Below, piece after piece: positions 63,913 to 64,000 of a DNA stretch of 64,000 nt (position 1 is the stretch's first letter; the number at the start of each line of letters is the position of its first letter). The stretch lies in the NCBI RefSeq assembly GCF_011075055.1, contig NC_058140.1, positions 17,981,945 to 18,045,944 on the forward strand. Reading direction: 5' to 3'. This DNA is from Mangifera indica. Lineage: Eukaryota > Streptophyta > Magnoliopsida > Sapindales > Anacardiaceae. The notes under the pieces are model-generated. The model did not search any database. It was given only the letters and a program-made list of their open reading frames with translations, and had not been told where the DNA came from. The translations under genes and the position numbers were made by a program.

Positions 63913-64000
63913 GAACATATATGAATAAAGAGACCCCACTTATAGATGAACATATGTGAATAAAGGGACCCCACTTAAGAACGAACATATGTGAATAAAG
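63913..64000. repeat. Tandem repeat, 35-bp unit, running off the window
   Basis: GAACATAT(A/G)TGAATAAAG starts at 63913, 63948 and 63983, with GACCCCACTTA between. The array continues past the end of the window, so its full size is unknown. Confidence 0.9.

Overview
This is nuclear DNA from a flowering plant, almost certainly a eudicot. It is strongly AT-rich, genes are split by GT-AG introns, leaders contain introns, and every recognised protein is of plant type. The species cannot be fixed from the sequence alone.

Layout: (1) 1.2-15.2 kb, minus strand: a complete SNF2 helicase with an embedded RING finger (CHR28/FRG type). Eleven exons were reconstructed, encoding 1010 aa, with a 5'-leader intron and a miniature LTR retrotransposon (TRIM) inside one intron. 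(2) 17-25 kb: mostly transposon-rich spacer, with a 66-aa plant-type small protein gene (plus strand) and a frameshifted FLX-like exon relic. (3) 25.7-27.4 kb, minus: a complete seven-exon homocysteine S-methyltransferase (HMT1 type, 333 aa). (4) 28-37 kb: MITE-rich spacer. (5) 37.5-39.0 kb, minus: an intact single-exon 3-ketoacyl-CoA synthase of the KCS6/CER6 type (496 aa). (6) 44.3-47.4 kb and 57.3-60.9 kb: two diverged copies of one segment, each carrying a broken TKPR2-like (cinnamoyl-CoA reductase family) gene. (7) Between them, 51.1-52.7 kb, minus: an intact cytokinin response factor (AP2/ERF) with a 90-codon upstream ORF in its leader. (8) 60.9-64 kb: more repeats, including two tandem arrays.

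The order KCS6, TKPR2-like, CRF, together with a nearby HMT1, is from memory the order of duplicated Arabidopsis blocks (At1g68530-40-50, At1g25450-60-70, At3g25890-900). This looks like an ancestral eudicot block, here with the reductase decayed and locally duplicated.

The spacer is dominated by small non-autonomous DNA transposons whose ends can be set to the base: two hAT-type MITEs with perfect 8-bp target duplications and a Mutator-like MITE family with 9-bp duplications. Two insertions can be checked against an empty site in the duplicated segment. No rRNA, tRNA or CRISPR was seen. The genes do not form an operon. KCS6 and TKPR2 are both lipid or sporopollenin surface-polymer enzymes, HMT1 acts in methionine metabolism, and the other two proteins are nuclear regulators.
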